A stretch of 17,351 nucleotides of DNA from Clostridia bacterium (lineage in GTDB: Bacteria > Bacillota_A > Clostridia > Christensenellales > Aristaeellaceae): contig JAGBBE010000084.1 of assembly GCA_017938645.1 (NCBI GenBank), forward strand, positions 1 through 17,351, given 5' to 3'. Under the pieces are notes generated by a model that was not told where the DNA came from, did not search any database, and saw only the letters and a program-made list of their open reading frames with translations. Positions 6,617 through 14,542 of this stretch are shown one piece after another; within the stretch, counting starts at the first letter, position 1, and each line of letters starts with the position of its first letter. The position numbers and the translations under genes are program-made.

Positions 6617-7837
6617 TTACCAGATGCCGCCCAGCATCATGCTGACCAGCGTGATGACCATGCCGCCGGCCACGATGGAGCCGAGCTGACCGGAAACGTT
6701 GGCGCTGATGGACTGCATGAGGATGAAGTTGTAGGGATCGTCTTCCTTGGCCAGCTTCTGGATCACGCGGGCGCTCATGGGGAACGCGGAGATACCGGCA
6801 GCGCCGACCATGGGGTTGATCTTCTTCTTGCGGAAGATGTTGAGGCACTTGGCAAACAGCACGCCGCCGGCGGTGTCGAACACGAAGGCGAACAGGCCCA
6901 GAGCCATGATGAGCAGGGTGTCCAGACGGAGGAAGTTTTCAGCAATCATGGTGCCGCCGATGGTGATGCCCAGCAGGATGGTCACCAGGTTGGCCAGCTC
7001 GTTCTGGGCGGTCTTGCTCAGACGCTCCAGCACGCCGCACTCGCGGATGAGGTTGCCGAACATGAGGGAGCCAACCAGGGGCGCGCTCATGGGCACGATG
7101 ATACCGGCAACAGCAGTAACGATGATGGGGAAGAGGATGAGAGCCAGCTTGGAAGCGCGCTCCTCGTTGTAATCCATGCGGATCATGCGCTCCTTCTTGG
7201 AGGTGAGCGCCTTGATGACCGGGGGCTGGATGACGGGCACCAGCGACATGTAGCTGTAGGCAGCAACGCTGATGGGAGCCATGTAGTCCTTGAGGTCAAA
7301 GTGGTTGGCCACGTACAGGGTGGTGGGGCCGTCGGCCGCGCCGATGATGCCGATGGCGGAAGCCAGACGCAGGATCAGGCTGCTGTCGCCGGCGGTGGCA
7401 GGCAGGACGATGGGGATCAGGATCAGGGATACGAGGAAGGTGGCGAAGATGCCGAACTGCGCAGCCGCGCCGAAGAAGATCATGCTGGGATCCTTCAGCA
7501 GGGGCGAGAAGTCGATCATGGCGCCTACGCCGATGAAGATCAGGATGGGGAACAGCTCGTTGGCAATGCCGGCGTTGAACAGCACCGTCAGGAAGCCGTG
7601 CTCACCCAGAGCGCTGGCAGCAGCAGCGCCGGTGGCGGCGTCGATGACAGGGGGCAGATTGGCCAGAATGGCGCCGAAGCCGATGGGCAGCAACAGAGCG
7701 GGTTCGTAGTCCTTCTTAATGGCAAGATAGATCAGTACGCCAGCGATGATGAACATGGCGAGAGTCTTGACGCCGTTTGCAGAGAACAGGTAGAGCACTC
7801 CGCTAAACAGCTCCTTGAGGATGGCCAGGATATCCAA
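6617..7837 (-). CDS. oadB: Sodium-ion-translocating decarboxylase, beta-type membrane subunit
   Basis: A 406-residue polytopic membrane protein of the OadB/MmdB/GcdB family, which exports Na+ in exchange for a proton during decarboxylation of a biotin-bound carboxyl group. Key residues known from the Klebsiella oxaloacetate decarboxylase are all kept: Asp169 in GAADGPT (family Asp203), and Asn341, Gly345, Ser350 and Arg357 in the NPMVGAAGISAFPMSAR stretch (family Asn373, Gly377, Ser382, Arg389, same spacing). About ten hydrophobic segments are visible. The start is TTG at 7837: GGGAGGAA (7843-7850) is 5 bases upstream, whereas the ATG at 7885 has no site and lies in the leader hairpin. It is first in an operon with the gamma-type subunit and a small membrane protein. 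Which decarboxylase it serves cannot be told. Confidence 0.93.
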   Translation of the reverse strand: MDILAILKELFSGVLYLFSANGVKTLAMFIIAGVLIYLAIKKDYEPALLLPIGFGAILANLPPVIDAATGAAAASALGEHGFLTVLFNAGIANELFPILIFIGVGAMIDFSPLLKDPSMIFFGAAAQFGIFATFLVSLILIPIVLPATAGDSSLILRLASAIGIIGAADGPTTLYVANHFDLKDYMAPISVAAYSYMSLVPVIQPPVIKALTSKKERMIRMDYNEERASKLALILFPIIVTAVAGIIVPMSAPLVGSLMFGNLIRECGVLERLSKTAQNELANLVTILLGITIGGTMIAENFLRLDTLLIMALGLFAFVFDTAGGVLFAKCLNIFRKKKINPMVGAAGISAFPMSARVIQKLAKEDDPYNFILMQSISANVSGQLGSIVAGGMVITLVSMMLGGIW

Positions 7838-7842
7838 GTTGG

Positions 7843-7850
7843 TTCCTCCC
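7843..7850 (-). promoter_or_regulatory. Ribosome binding site that fixes the TTG start of oadB
   Basis: Read on the minus strand this is GGGAGGAA, ending 5 bases before TTG at 7837. It makes TTG the probable initiation codon in place of the upstream ATG at 7885. Confidence 0.78.
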
Positions 7851-7865
7851 TTGCGTGATGTTGTA

Positions 7866-7881
7866 CCCGGAGGATTCCGGG
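7866..7881 (-). other. Small hairpin in the oadB leader
   Basis: CCCGGA (7866-7871) pairs with TCCGGG (7876-7881) around a 4-base loop, just downstream of the promoter and about 30 bases before the oadB start. It has no U tract. It may stabilise the 5' end of the mRNA; no riboswitch class is recognised. Confidence 0.4.
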
Positions 7882-7892
7882 ACATTTGGTTT

Positions 7893-7922
7893 ATTATATC
7901 ATTTTTGATGGCATAAAGTCAA
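7893..7922 (-). promoter_or_regulatory. Sigma-A-type promoter of the sodium-pump operon
   Basis: On the minus strand, TTGACT (7917-7922) and TATAAT (7893-7898) are separated by 18 bp. This is one of the strongest promoters in the window. The leader to the TTG start is about 50 bases. Confidence 0.85.
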
Positions 7923-7959
7923 AAAATTATCGCAGGAAAACGGTTCGTTTGGCACATTC

Positions 7960-9165
7960 TTAGCGCAGCGACCACTTGCGTACGCTGCGGGTTTGCGGAG
8001 CGCGGCTGGGCATGGTGGTGACGCTGCGGTTTTTGGTTGCGTTGAGAACCAGTCCGATGCCAGCCATGTTGGTTACCATGTTGCTGCCGCCGTAGCTGAG
8101 GAAGGGCAGCGGGATACCCGTAACCGGCATCAGACCCGTGGTCATGCCTACGTTTTCAAAGACATGGAACAGCATCATCGCCATAACGCCGATGATCACC
8201 ATCTGGCCGAAGCGGTCCAGCGTGTAGCGCGCCAGATGCAGCATGCGTAGCAGAATCAGCAGATAGCCCAGAATCACCGCTGCGCAGCCGATGAAGCCGA
8301 AGGCCTCTCCAATGGTGGAGAAGATGAAGTCCGTCCAGTCCTCAGGCACATAGTCCAGCTGGCTGAATGCGCCCTGCACAAAGGTGCCGCGTCCGTAGAG
8401 ACCGCCGGAGCCGATGGCGATTTTGGAGTTGTTCACCTGATAGGTGGCGGATTCATCCACCAGCGCGGGATTGACGAAGCTGAGAATGCGGATCAGACGG
8501 TAGTTGTCCGAGCCGCTGGCAACCATGTAGCCGTAGAGCGCGGCAATGGCGATGACGCCCACAGCAATGATGCTTACCAGAATCCGCAGCTTTACGCCGC
8601 CGAAATACAGCATGATGCCGAAGACGAAGATCATAACCAGAACCGAGCCCATCTCACCCTGCAAAAGCGTGAGCATGGCGGGAATGCCCATGAGAATGCC
8701 AAGACGAATCCAGCTTTGCAGATTGCCCAGCGGGTTGGTTTCCGTTTCCAGATATTTGGCTACTACGATGATACACGCCAGTTTGACGAACTCAGACGGC
8801 TGAATCGTGTAGCCCCAGATGACGTCCGTCCACGCCTTAACGCCCTGTGCCTGGTTGGTGATCAGCGTCACAGCCAGAAGGCCGCAGGCCAGGTAGTAAA
8901 ACAGCATCGAGCGGCGGCGGATGAACTCGTAAGGAAAGTAGGTGATTACGCCGATGATCACGGGGGAGACCATCAGGAAGATCGCCTGACGCATGCCGTA
9001 GTGCGAGGAAACGATGTAGTTGAAGATGGTGTCCTCGGCAGAGGACGAGGTGCTGAAGGTGGCCACGGACACGCTCAGAACGCCGAATGCGGCCATGGCA
9101 AAGACCATCAGCACCAGCGGCATGTCGAAATGAGCGCGGGAATGCCGCGATTCATTAACCATCAT
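7960..9165 (-). CDS. rodA: SEDS-family peptidoglycan glycosyltransferase RodA
   Basis: A 401-residue polytopic membrane protein that polymerises lipid II into glycan strands in the rod-elongation complex, paired with the PBP2 encoded two genes upstream. About ten transmembrane segments are visible. Family signatures: QPSEFVKLA (122-130); PEDWTDFIF (274-282) with the catalytic Asp279; GEAFGFIG (286-293); and GLMPVTGIPLPFLSYGGSNM (344-363). Where most SEDS proteins have His in PExHTDF, this one has Trp277. RodA rather than FtsW is preferred from the operon (mreBCD, mrdA). The start is ATG at 9165 with GGAGGT 9 bases upstream; a second ATG follows immediately. It is the last gene of the operon. 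No convincing terminator follows it, and the next promoter begins within 40 bases. Confidence 0.93.
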   Translation of the reverse strand: MMVNESRHSRAHFDMPLVLMVFAMAAFGVLSVSVATFSTSSSAEDTIFNYIVSSHYGMRQAIFLMVSPVIIGVITYFPYEFIRRRSMLFYYLACGLLAVTLITNQAQGVKAWTDVIWGYTIQPSEFVKLACIIVVAKYLETETNPLGNLQSWIRLGILMGIPAMLTLLQGEMGSVLVMIFVFGIMLYFGGVKLRILVSIIAVGVIAIAALYGYMVASGSDNYRLIRILSFVNPALVDESATYQVNNSKIAIGSGGLYGRGTFVQGAFSQLDYVPEDWTDFIFSTIGEAFGFIGCAAVILGYLLILLRMLHLARYTLDRFGQMVIIGVMAMMLFHVFENVGMTTGLMPVTGIPLPFLSYGGSNMVTNMAGIGLVLNATKNRSVTTMPSRAPQTRSVRKWSLR

Positions 9166-9183
9166 AGGCAGGGTACCTCCGTG

Positions 9184-9981
9184 TTACAGGGACAGCGGGT
9201 TCTCCTTCTTGCGCCAGAAGAAGAAGCCGCGCTTTTTGGCGGAAAAAGAGGGCATGGGAACATGCTCGCCCAGGAAGCGCTGGGCAATGCGTTCGATGGC
9301 GGCCTGCGCGGGACCTTCATGCATGAGGAAGCTCTCATGGCGGTTGATCGCGGCAATCACAGCCCGGTCATCCGGCACATAGCCCAGAAGCGGCACATCC
9401 AGTGTGGTCGCAACCGTCTGAGGACTGTACATCTCGCCGCTTGCGACCATTTCGGGAATGATGCGGTTAACGATGAGCAGCGGGCGTTCCTTTCCGGCCT
9501 CCTCCAGAAGCGAGATCACACGCTCAGCGTCGCGGATGGCCACGTCGTCGGCGGTGGTGACCAGAATGCTGTGATCCACGGAGGACAGCAGGTTTTTAAC
9601 CCCCTTGCCGATACCGGCAGGCGCATCCAAAAACACATATCCTGCGCGCTTTTTGATCTTGCGCACAATGCGCTCCATGTCGGAGGAGCTCATGTCGCTC
9701 ACGTCGCCCAGCTGGGACGCCGGAAGCAGCGACAGATTCTCGCTCATCGTGTGCGGAATCAGCGCGTATTTGACCTTGCAGTCCTTGCGCGCCACGTCCA
9801 GTGCGTCGTAGACCACCTTGTTGTGCATGTTGAAGAGCATGTCCAGACTGCGCAGACCCATGTCCGCATCCACGCAGCAGCATGTCATGCCGCGCTTGGC
9901 CAGAGCCAGGGAAAGCGAAGAGGTCACCATGGACTTGCCCACGCCGCCTTTGCCGGAAATGATCATCCATGACTGGCTCAT
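9184..9981 (-). CDS. minD: Septum-site-determining ATPase MinD
   Basis: A 265-residue ParA/MinD-type ATPase that binds the membrane as an ATP dimer and normally recruits MinC to block division away from mid-cell. Seen: deviant Walker A GKGGVGKS (10-17) with signature Lys11 and Lys16; VDADMGLRSLDML (37-49), the MinD form of the switch I region; DAPAGIG (119-125) as Walker B/switch II; VNRI (171-174); and a C-terminal amphipathic basic/aromatic stretch KKRGFFFWRKKE (249-260) that fits the membrane-targeting helix. Small departures from the family are Ser for Thr after the Walker Lys and Gly for Glu at the end of the PAGIE motif. AAAGGAGG lies 8 bases before the ATG. It lies between mrdA and rodA. 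No minC or minE gene is found in the adjoining gaps, which are 57 and 18 bases. Confidence 0.9.
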   Translation of the reverse strand: MSQSWMIISGKGGVGKSMVTSSLSLALAKRGMTCCCVDADMGLRSLDMLFNMHNKVVYDALDVARKDCKVKYALIPHTMSENLSLLPASQLGDVSDMSSSDMERIVRKIKKRAGYVFLDAPAGIGKGVKNLLSSVDHSILVTTADDVAIRDAERVISLLEEAGKERPLLIVNRIIPEMVASGEMYSPQTVATTLDVPLLGYVPDDRAVIAAINRHESFLMHEGPAQAAIERIAQRFLGEHVPMPSFSAKKRGFFFWRKKENPLSL

Positions 9982-10038
9982 GTGCGCAGCCTCCTTTGAA
10001 TTGAAGTAAAAGATCGCAAAGCGAGCTTTTTCGGCGCT

Positions 10039-12702
10039 TTACGGCGCCAGCTGGTTGCCGCTGGGGAAGATGCTGTTTTCGTTGCGAAGCGTCTTCTGAT
10101 CCAGATACCATTCCACAAAGTCGCGTGCGGCCACCGCGCCCTGACCGCCGCTGAAGCCGCTGGGAATGAAGACGACCACGGCGATTTCCGGCGCTTCGGT
10201 CACGACGGGAACACCATTGACAAGCTCGGAAGAATAGGGCGCAAGCATAACGAACCACGAGTTGTTTTCAAGGTCGATGGTGGTAACCTCGGCGGTTCCT
10301 GTTTTCGCGCATACGCGGTCCCGGTACTTCCAGCTGCGGAAGTACTTACCTGCGGTACCGCTTTCGTCAACTACGCCTTCCATGCCTTTGAGAATGTAGG
10401 CGAGGTATTCCTCAGAATTTTCAAATTCGTTCATCAGGCTGGGCGTGCGCTGGCTTACGATATCGCCCTCGGGCGAGGTGATGGAGTCCACAATCATGAG
10501 GTTGTAGACCTTGCCGCCGTTGCCCAGCGCCGCAACATAGCGGCTGACGGCAGCGGGCGTGACCACGGTGATGGACTGGCCGATGGCGACCTGTACCGTC
10601 TGCGATGCGCCCCACTTGATATCGTTGAGGTAGTTGAATGTATCGCCGATGATGGCCTGTGTGTAGACCATGTCGCGGGTCATGTTGAGCTCTTCCATCA
10701 GGATGGGACGCATCTGGCGCAGCCACAGTTCGCCGTTGGAACCCTGGTCGGTGTTGACGGCCATGTCCATCAGGCGTTTGACGCACTTGTTGAGGCGCTC
10801 GTCGTCGTAGGTGATGTTGCGGCTCGCACCCTGATTGCGCAGATGCTTCTTGAGCGAGTTGAAAACGATGATGGGAACGGCCGTGTCCTGCGAGGCCTCG
10901 TCCATGGCCTTGTCGGGATCGTAGAGGCTTGTCTGACAGCCGACCACGCTTCGCTCCTCGCCGGGCAGATCGACGCCGGTTTTGCTGGTGAGGCCGAATT
11001 CGCTGGCATACTGGTACATGCGAGTCTCGCCCAGACGGTAGCCAAGGGTGTAGAAGAAGTAGTTGCAGCTGTTTTGCAGACCTTGAATGATGGTCTGATT
11101 CTGATGCGTGTAGCGCTGGCTTTCGGAAACCCAGCACTTAGGCGCCTGCTCCTCCACGGAGGTGACCAGCATGAAGCGGCCGCCGTCGGAAATGGTCTCG
11201 TTGGTGTAGAGCTCGCCTTCGATCAGCGCACCCAGAGACGAAACCATTTTGAAAATAGAGCCGGGGGTGCCGCGCGCGTGGATGTTGTAATTCATCAGCA
11301 CGTTGCGCGTGTCGGAGAGGATGGCAGTACGCTCGGGACCGCCTTCCACCATGGCATTCAAGTCAAAGGTGGGGTAGTTGGCCATGGCCAGCACGCGGCC
11401 TTCCATGTCCACCACCATCATGGCCGCTCGTGTGGCCAGCGACAGGGGATACTTTTCCCAGTTTCGGTTTTCGATGTCGGCCTTGTTGTTTTCCAGCCAC
11501 GTCTGGTCCATCAGCTTGCCTTCCTGAACATTGCGCGTATCGGCCACGTTGCTGGCCAGCGCGCGTTCGGCCTGCTGCTGATAGCTGGCTTTGATGGTGA
11601 GCTTGACGTTGTTGCCGTCCTCGGGCTCGGTGTAGCTCAGTTCGCGGGTGATCTTGCCCACGGAGTCGCGTTCGACCACGCGATAGCCCTGACGGAGGTC
11701 GCTGTTCTGCGTCAGCCAGTCCTCCATGGAGGCTTCAATGCCGTCCACGCCGATGGTGTCGGAATACTTATAGCCCTTTTCCTGCAGTTCCAGCCACTTG
11801 GCGGTGGAGGGAATGGCGCCCATGTAGCCGATGACCTGCGCGCCCAGCGTGCCGCGCGGATAGATGCGCTTGGTGCCCATGGCAATTTCCATGCCGGGCA
11901 GCGTCATGGACTGGGTTTCAATCTGGATGACGGTTTCGTAGGGGACGTCCTCGGCGATGACAATGGGCTGGGAGTTGTAGAGGTTCATCTGCATCTCGGA
12001 GTAAACGGCCATGATCTTGAGCATGGTGTCCTCATCCACGATGATGCAGTCCGAAAAACGGTCGGCCTCTGCTTCCCTGAGCGCATCTTCCTCAGCCTGA
12101 GAGTTGACGATGCGGTAGCGGGACTTAAGGCGCGTGATGCAGCTTTCAGCGGTCGGATAGCTGGTCGCTCCCAGATAGTGGTTGCTTCGCCACTGGGATT
12201 CGCGCGTCTGCAAAACCGCCTCGCTCACACCGGAGCCGAAGTTGAACTCCCACTGGGGATTGGCAATGGGAATCTCGATTTCCGTGCCGTCCTCCAGCGT
12301 CTTCTTCTGGGGCTGTTCGCGGCGGATGACAAAGGAAACCTCCAGCTCATTTCCGCCGTTTTCGATGATCTCAATGGTGCGGCGGATGGAGTCGGAAAGG
12401 TCGCGGTAGGCGGCTTTGCTGTTCTGGCTGGCGTCTCGATAGAACGTAACGTTGTAGATATCCTCATCGCGGGCGAGAATCACGGCCTCGGAGTCGGTAA
12501 TCATGCCGCGGCTGCCGCGCAGGGTGATGGTTTTTGTGCGGCGGGTTTCGGCATCGTCGGCATATTCCTCGCTGGAAAGCAGCTGCAGGCGGAAAACACC
12601 GCTGAGCAGATAGCCGAACATGACCAAAAGAATCGCCACAAACAGCAGATACCGCCGTCCGGGGTTGTAGGACGGGGTCTGCGATGAATTGCGCAGTCTC
12701 AA
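10039..12702 (-). CDS. mrdA: Penicillin-binding protein 2 (elongasome DD-transpeptidase)
   Basis: An 887-residue class B PBP that cross-links peptidoglycan during rod elongation, partner of RodA. Layout: cytoplasmic tail (1-17), one membrane anchor (about 18-38), a PBP-dimer/pedestal region to about 400, then the transpeptidase domain. Catalytic motifs are complete: Ser482-I-F-Lys485 (GTPGSIFK), Ser545-Cys-Asn547, and Lys800-Thr-Gly-Thr803. It is much longer than the ~630-residue Proteobacterial PBP2. Extra sequence occurs at about 90-245 in the pedestal and about 595-690 between the SxN and KTGT motifs. Large PBP2 forms are known in Clostridia. The start is TTG at 12702 with GGAGGTG 8 bases upstream; no better ATG is near. 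It lies in the shape operon, 51 bases after mreD and 57 before minD. Confidence 0.93.
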   Translation of the reverse strand: MRLRNSSQTPSYNPGRRYLLFVAILLVMFGYLLSGVFRLQLLSSEEYADDAETRRTKTITLRGSRGMITDSEAVILARDEDIYNVTFYRDASQNSKAAYRDLSDSIRRTIEIIENGGNELEVSFVIRREQPQKKTLEDGTEIEIPIANPQWEFNFGSGVSEAVLQTRESQWRSNHYLGATSYPTAESCITRLKSRYRIVNSQAEEDALREAEADRFSDCIIVDEDTMLKIMAVYSEMQMNLYNSQPIVIAEDVPYETVIQIETQSMTLPGMEIAMGTKRIYPRGTLGAQVIGYMGAIPSTAKWLELQEKGYKYSDTIGVDGIEASMEDWLTQNSDLRQGYRVVERDSVGKITRELSYTEPEDGNNVKLTIKASYQQQAERALASNVADTRNVQEGKLMDQTWLENNKADIENRNWEKYPLSLATRAAMMVVDMEGRVLAMANYPTFDLNAMVEGGPERTAILSDTRNVLMNYNIHARGTPGSIFKMVSSLGALIEGELYTNETISDGGRFMLVTSVEEQAPKCWVSESQRYTHQNQTIIQGLQNSCNYFFYTLGYRLGETRMYQYASEFGLTSKTGVDLPGEERSVVGCQTSLYDPDKAMDEASQDTAVPIIVFNSLKKHLRNQGASRNITYDDERLNKCVKRLMDMAVNTDQGSNGELWLRQMRPILMEELNMTRDMVYTQAIIGDTFNYLNDIKWGASQTVQVAIGQSITVVTPAAVSRYVAALGNGGKVYNLMIVDSITSPEGDIVSQRTPSLMNEFENSEEYLAYILKGMEGVVDESGTAGKYFRSWKYRDRVCAKTGTAEVTTIDLENNSWFVMLAPYSSELVNGVPVVTEAPEIAVVVFIPSGFSGGQGAVAARDFVEWYLDQKTLRNENSIFPSGNQLAP

Positions 12703-12710
12703 AATAGAGT

Positions 12711-12717
12711 CACCTCC
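12711..12717 (-). promoter_or_regulatory. Ribosome binding site that fixes the TTG start of mrdA
   Basis: Read on the minus strand this is GGAGGTG, ending 8 bases before TTG at 12702. It supports TTG as the initiation codon. Confidence 0.78.
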
Positions 12718-12753
12718 TGGAAAAAAGTGCGCAGGGGTGTAAAAAAGGAAAAA

Positions 12754-13296
12754 TCAGCGCGCTTTGGGCAGCCTGTACACGCCAAGCCACTTGCGCAAAG
12801 GATACTGGAAAAGTCCGGCCAGCGCCATGGTGTAGACCACGTCAAAGACAGCGCGGCCCCAGTGGGCAGCATCCAGCCTGACGCCGCTCAAAAAGGTATA
12901 GAACAGGTTGACGGCCTCGAAAACGAGCGTGCTCAGACCTGCGCACAGCGGCGTGCGGATGTGAGGATTCCACTGTTCGCGGCGCTTTCCCTGCGTGCGC
13001 TCCTCCTCGAGCTTTCGCTCGCTCTTATCCGAAAAGCACAGCGCGCCCAGCATTGCGCACACCGGGTAGGCGATCAGGCTGATGTAGTCCAGCGCGGGAA
13101 GCATGATTTCCAGCAGATAGCCCACGGTCATGGACATGGCGAAGGCGTATTTTCGGCCAAAGGCCACCGTCGCCACGGCGATGAGCGCGAACGCGATGTT
13201 CGGCGCAACACCGCCGATGGCGATGTGGTGGGCCACAGTGGCCTGCAAGAGGTAGGACAGAAGTGTCAGAATCGACACCTTCAGCAGTTTTTTCAT
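12754..13296 (-). CDS. mreD: Rod-shape-determining membrane protein MreD
   Basis: A 180-residue membrane protein with about six hydrophobic segments (near 4-20, 30-47, 52-70, 75-90, 115-140, 152-170). A charged cytoplasmic loop of about 24 residues (89-112, SDKSERKLEEERTQGKRREQ and following) lies between the fourth and fifth. MreD sequences are poorly conserved. The call rests on size, helix pattern (MKKLLKV start, LEIMLPALDYISLIAYPVCAM-type segment) and its place between mreC and mrdA. MreD links MreC with RodA/PBP2 in the elongation complex. The ATG at 13296 follows GGAGGAGG, which lies inside the last codons of mreC; the two genes are only 5 bases apart, so their translation is probably coupled. 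Confidence 0.9.
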   Translation of the reverse strand: MKKLLKVSILTLLSYLLQATVAHHIAIGGVAPNIAFALIAVATVAFGRKYAFAMSMTVGYLLEIMLPALDYISLIAYPVCAMLGALCFSDKSERKLEEERTQGKRREQWNPHIRTPLCAGLSTLVFEAVNLFYTFLSGVRLDAAHWGRAVFDVVYTMALAGLFQYPLRKWLGVYRLPKAR

Positions 13297-13301
13297 GGCG
13301 G

Positions 13302-14525
13302 TCAGTCCTCCTCCACCGTCAGATCAAGCGGAGCCGGGGTGGGAGAGGGAGTGGCCGTGGGCGGCAGGGTGAAGCCGTAGGCAGGCTGATCATCGTCGCC
13401 GCCGGTGGGAAGCTGGTACTCATAGCTGGCGTCTGCGTCGCGGGTAGGCGCGGGCGTTACGACAATCTCCGTGCCATCCTCGCCGACGATCACCGTGGGC
13501 GCGGGCTCGACGGTGGGTTCAGGCGTGGGCGCAAGCTGGAAGAAGTCATTGCCGATCTGGATGGTGGGGATGGGCTGAGGCGTATCCAGCGGCGTGATGG
13601 TCAGATCATCCTGATCCACGCGCTGTTCAACGGCTCCGGCCTCAGGCTGATAGCGAAGAACAATCACGTATTCGATGTGCTGGAAGTCGGCCTGCGGTTC
13701 GACGACCACGAACTGCTTGTTGCTTTCCATGCCGCGCGTACTTTCGCGCACGTTGCCGATCGGGATACCCTTGGGGAAGGACATGCCGACGCCGCTGGTG
13801 ACCACCAGGTCGCCGGGACGGGGCAGGGTGTCCTCGGGCAGGTAGTACATGCGGCAAAGCGCCGTACCGTCCACGCCGAGGGTGCCGCGGATGGTGCCCT
13901 GATCGCGGGAGGACGAAACCAGACCCGCAATGGAGGCCTCGCTGTCGATGATGGTTCTGACGGTGGCCTTGTTGTCGGTCACGTTATAGGTGTAGCCCAC
14001 CAGCGCGCCGTCCATGGTGACGGCCATGTAGTCCTGCACGCCGTCGTTAAGGCCCTTGTTGATGGTGAAAACCGAGAAGTAGTTGCCGCTTTCGCGCCCG
14101 ATCACGGTGGCGACCAGCGGGTTCATGCTCTCGTTTACGGAGATCTCGTCGTAGAGGTTCTCATACACGCTCAGTTTCTGCTGCAGTTCCTCCACCAGCA
14201 TGGCTTCGTACACCAGCTGTTCGTTTTCCTGCTTGAGGTTGTTGTACTCCAGCTCGATACGGGAGCGGAGCTTGAGCTTGTAGAGATAATCCACCACCCA
14301 GTCCACCACGGAGGAAAAGCCGCTCTGGATGGGCGTGATGGCATTGGCCACCTGATTTTCCGGAATGGCCGTCAGCTCATTTCCGGTGATGAGATAGAGC
14401 AGATGCAATCCGGCCAGTGCCATGAGCACCAGCACGATCAAAACGATCACAACGCGCTTCAGACCCCGGCCCAGCCGGCTTTCCGAGGAGCGCTTTCGCT
14501 CTTTTCTGGGTTTTTTCAGCTTCAT
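13302..14525 (-). CDS. mreC: Rod-shape-determining protein MreC with long Pro/Thr-rich C-terminal tail
   Basis: A 407-residue bitopic protein of the elongation complex. Order: basic cytoplasmic N-terminus (1-22), membrane helix (about 23-45), coiled coil (about 83-125, rich in Leu/Glu), then the double beta-barrel MreC domain (about 135-292). Typical segments of that domain are VIGRESGNYFSVFTINKG, GDLVVTSGVGMSFPKGIPIG and QFVVVEPQADFQHIEYVIVL. After residue 293 comes a low-complexity tail of about 115 residues, rich in Pro, Thr and Asp (PTPEPTVEPAPTV, PPTATPSPTPAP). It would lie outside the membrane, perhaps spanning into the wall. MreC activates PBP2 and bridges it to MreD and MreB. The ATG follows GGAGG at 6 bases. 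The gene is 17 bases after mreB. Confidence 0.94.
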   Translation of the reverse strand: MKLKKPRKERKRSSESRLGRGLKRVVIVLIVLVLMALAGLHLLYLITGNELTAIPENQVANAITPIQSGFSSVVDWVVDYLYKLKLRSRIELEYNNLKQENEQLVYEAMLVEELQQKLSVYENLYDEISVNESMNPLVATVIGRESGNYFSVFTINKGLNDGVQDYMAVTMDGALVGYTYNVTDNKATVRTIIDSEASIAGLVSSSRDQGTIRGTLGVDGTALCRMYYLPEDTLPRPGDLVVTSGVGMSFPKGIPIGNVRESTRGMESNKQFVVVEPQADFQHIEYVIVLRYQPEAGAVEQRVDQDDLTITPLDTPQPIPTIQIGNDFFQLAPTPEPTVEPAPTVIVGEDGTEIVVTPAPTRDADASYEYQLPTGGDDDQPAYGFTLPPTATPSPTPAPLDLTVEED

Positions 14526-14542
14526 GGACGTCCTCCGTGAAA

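Noticed and set aside
6587..7858. Long open frame opposite oadB (423 residues, very rich in His, Asp, Gly, Gln).
   Set aside because: It is an antisense shadow of a GC-rich gene with strong family motifs; the composition is not protein-like and there is no ribosome binding site.
9982..10038. Possible terminator between mrdA and minD (small GGCGC and TCGC stems).
   Set aside because: The stems are short and lack a proper U tract; minD most likely stays in the operon.
10843..12687. 614-residue open frame opposite mrdA.
   Set aside because: Antisense shadow; the opposite strand carries all three PBP catalytic motifs.
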